DNA of 64,000 nt from Dendrophyllia cribrosa. Lineage: Eukaryota; Cnidaria; Anthozoa; Scleractinia; Dendrophylliidae. The DNA lies in NCBI GenBank assembly GCA_024195265.1, contig JAJLRJ010000004.1, positions 40,083,960 through 40,147,959 on the forward strand, written 5' to 3'. Positions within the stretch are counted from its first letter, which is position 1; each line of letters begins with the position of its first letter. The notes under the pieces were generated by a model. The model searched no databases and was not told where the DNA came from. It saw only the letters and a list, made by a program, of their open reading frames with translations. The position numbers and the translations under genes were made by a program. Shown here piece after piece: positions 61,692 to 64,000 of this stretch.

Positions 61692-64000
61692 TGGAAGGTG
61701 AATTAAGGTGTATGAAGGTGTATCAAGGTAAATAAAGTTGTATGAAGGAACATGAAGGTGTATGAAGGTACAATAAACCGTATGAAGATAAATGAAGGTT
61801 TTATGAAGGTAAATAAAGGTGTCTGAAAGTAAATCAAGGTGTATGAAGGTAAATAAAGATAAGGAAGGTGTATGAAGGTGTATAAAGGCACATAAAGGCG
61901 AATAAAGGTAAATGAAGGTGAATGAAGGTAAATAAAGAAGTATTTTTACTTTTTATTTTTTTACTTTGCCACACACAATGAATAACAAGTATGTATGAAG
62001 GTAAATGAAAGTAAATGAAGGTGTATGAAGGTAAACGACGGTGTATGAAGGTAAACCAAGGTGCATGAAGGTCTATGAAGGTGAATTAAGGTGTATGAAG
62101 GTGTATGAATGTAAATAAAGTTGTATGAAGGAACATGAAGGTGTATGAAGGTGTGTGAACGTGTATAAAAAAAGATGAAGGTGTATCAAGATATATCAAG
62201 GTAAATGAAGGTGCATCAACGCAAATGAAGGTAAATGACGGTGTATGAAGGTAAATGAAGGTAAATAAATGTGTATCAAGGTGTATGAAGATAAATAAAG
62301 ATGTATGAAGCTTTATGAAGGTAAATGAAAATGTATGAAGGTGCATGAAGGTGTATGAAGGTGTGTGAATGCGTGTGAAGTTATACGAAGGTAAATGAAG
62401 GTGTATGAAGGTATGTGAAGGTAAATGAAGATGTATCAAGGTGTATGAGGGTACACGAAAGTGTATGAAGGTGCATGAAGGTAATTGAAGGTGTATGAAG
62501 GTAAATGAAGGTGTATGAAGGTGCATGAAGATGTATGAAGGTGTATGGAGGTGTATGAAGGTAAATGAAGGTAAATGAAGGTATATATAAAGGTGTATGA
62601 AGGTAAATGAATGTGTATGAAGGTGTATGAAGTTAAATGAAAGTGTATGAAGGTGCATGAAGGTGTATGAAGGTGTGTAAAATTGTATGAAGGTAAATGA
62701 AGGCGTATGAAGGTACATAAAGGTGGATAAAGGCAAATGGAGGTGTCTGAAGATTCATGAAGGTGTATGAAGGTGTGTGAAGGTCTATAAAGGGGTATGA
62801 AGATGTATAAAGGTGTATGAAGGCAAATGAAGGTGTATCAAAGTAAATGAAGGTAAATGAAGGTTTGTGAAGGTAAATGAAGGTGTATGATGCTAAATGA
62901 AAGTAAACGAAAGGCTGTCAAGGTGAAAAAAGCTGTATGAAGTTAAATAAAGGTGCACGAAGGTGTATAAAGGTGTATGAAGGTAAATGAAGGTGTATAA
63001 AGGTAAATGAAGGTGCATGAAGGTGTATGAAGGTGTATGAAGGTAAATGAAGGTTTATAAAGGTAAATAAAGGTGCATGAAGGTGTATGAAAGTGTATCA
63101 AGGTAAATGAAAGTGTATGAAGGTGCAAGAAGGTACATGAAGGTATATAAAGGTGAAGGTGTATGAAGGTGTTTGAAGGTGTATGAAGGTAAATGAAAGT
63201 GTATCAAGGTGTATCAAGGTAAATAAGGTTGTGTGAACGTACATGAAGGTGTATGAAGGTGTGTGAAGGTGTATGAAGGTAAATGAAGGCAAATTAAGGC
63301 AAATGAATGTGTATGAAGGTGTATGAACATAAATGGAGGTGTATGAAGGTGTATGAACATAAATGGAGGTGTATGAAGGTAAAAAAAGGTAAATGAAGGT
63401 GTATTAGGGTGTATGAAGGTAAATGAAGGTGTATGAATGTAAATGAAGGCGTATAAAGGTACATAAAGGTGGATAAAGGCAAATAGAGGTGTCTGAAGGT
63501 TCATGAAGTTGTATGAAGGTGTGTGAAGGTCTATCAATGTGTATGAAGGTAAATGAAAATGTATGAAGATAAATAAACGTACGTGAAGATGCATGAAGGT
63601 TTCTGAAGGTAAATGAAGGTGTATGATGCTAAATGAAGGTAAACGAAGGGGTATGAAGGTGTAAGAAGGTGAATGAAGCTGTATGAAGGTAAATAAAGGT
63701 GCGCGAAGGTGTATGAAGGTAAATGAAGGTGTATGAAGATTTATGAAGGGAAATTAAGGTGTATGTAGGTGTATGAAGGTAAATGAAGGTGTATAAAGGT
63801 AAATGGAGGTGCATGAAGGTGTATGAAGGTGTGTGAAGGTGTGTGAAGGTAAATGCAGTTGTATCAATGAAATAAAGGTGTATGAGAGTGTATGAAGGTA
63901 AATGAAAGTGTATGAAGGTGCAAGAAGGTACAGGAAGGTGTATGAAGGTGTATGAAGGTAAATGAAGGTGTGCTATGGTTTATTGAGGTATATGAAGGTG
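61692..64000. repeat. Minisatellite built on a 10-bp AAGGTGTATG/AAGGTAAATG unit
   Basis: Over 2.3 kb of degenerate 10-bp units (AAGGTGTATG, AAGGTAAATG, AAGGTGCATG) runs off the right edge, interrupted once at about 61935-61990 by a T-rich stretch. Three units make 30 bases, so frames stay open and long minus-strand frames of HLHTPSFTFI-type repeats result; these are not proteins. It starts exactly where copy 3 of the segmental repeat loses similarity to copy 2. Confidence 0.95.

Noticed and set aside
61703..63814. Long minus-strand frames with HLHTPSFTFI-type repeats, or a CRISPR-like array
   Set aside because: They arise from a 10-bp minisatellite whose 30-base superunit keeps frames open. 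There are no unique spacers and the host is a eukaryote.

Overview
This is an AT-rich, intron-containing eukaryotic window without bacterial operon structure. The content fits a cnidarian, most likely an anthozoan (stony coral or sea anemone). It holds a small tandem family of intron-split class A GPCRs and an unusually broad mix of Ngaro/DIRS, Penelope-like, Copia, LINE, PIF/Harbinger and TTAA-flanked DNA elements with dozens of palindromic MITEs. The organism is inferred from this mix; no species marker is present.

Host genes. Three paralogous rhodopsin-like GPCR genes lie on the minus strand. Each has two coding exons split at the same place, just after the DRY-like motif, by a phase-1 intron: gene 1 (exon 1 at 16147-16597, exon 2 at 11590-12044), gene 2 (38911-39358 and 36335-36795) and gene 3 (54189-54630 and 46688-47154). 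Spliced, they give intact proteins of about 301-302 residues. Upstream of the exon 1s lie copies of a 2-3 kb segmental repeat (31724-34540, 42149-44890, 59617-61688). Each carries a conserved minus-strand splice-donor-like site that may belong to a 5' non-coding exon, so the array looks like tandem duplication of gene plus upstream region. Isolated candidate first exons occur at 8411-8554 (minus), 9301-9477 (plus) and 52949-52996 (plus).

Mobile elements from left to right: a 3.6 kb TTAA-flanked long-inverted-repeat element (1590-5181); a MITE cluster (5885-7866); LINE 3' ends (14885-15374, 57220-57617); a 5'-truncated Penelope-like element abutting head to head a 5'-truncated Copia element (19194-23724); an apparently full-length Ngaro-like tyrosine-recombinase retrotransposon with identical split direct repeats (24966-30323); a Penelope-like element with inverted terminal repeats (40926-42144); a full-length but frame-damaged Harbinger element with two genes inside the intron of GPCR gene 3 (47274-50762); a decayed LINE (about 51440-54020); a 2A-motif element interrupted by a MITE that is itself interrupted by another MITE (55190-56925); and a 10-bp-based minisatellite running off the right end (61692-64000).

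The most interesting system is the Ngaro-like element. Its RT-RNase H and tyrosine recombinase reading frames both open immediately after splice-acceptor-like sites in the same phase. A consensus donor inside its gag gene has the matching phase, which suggests alternative splicing that would make Gag-RT and Gag-recombinase proteins from one transcript. Several insertions can be read directly because duplicated segments in the same window preserve the empty sites.
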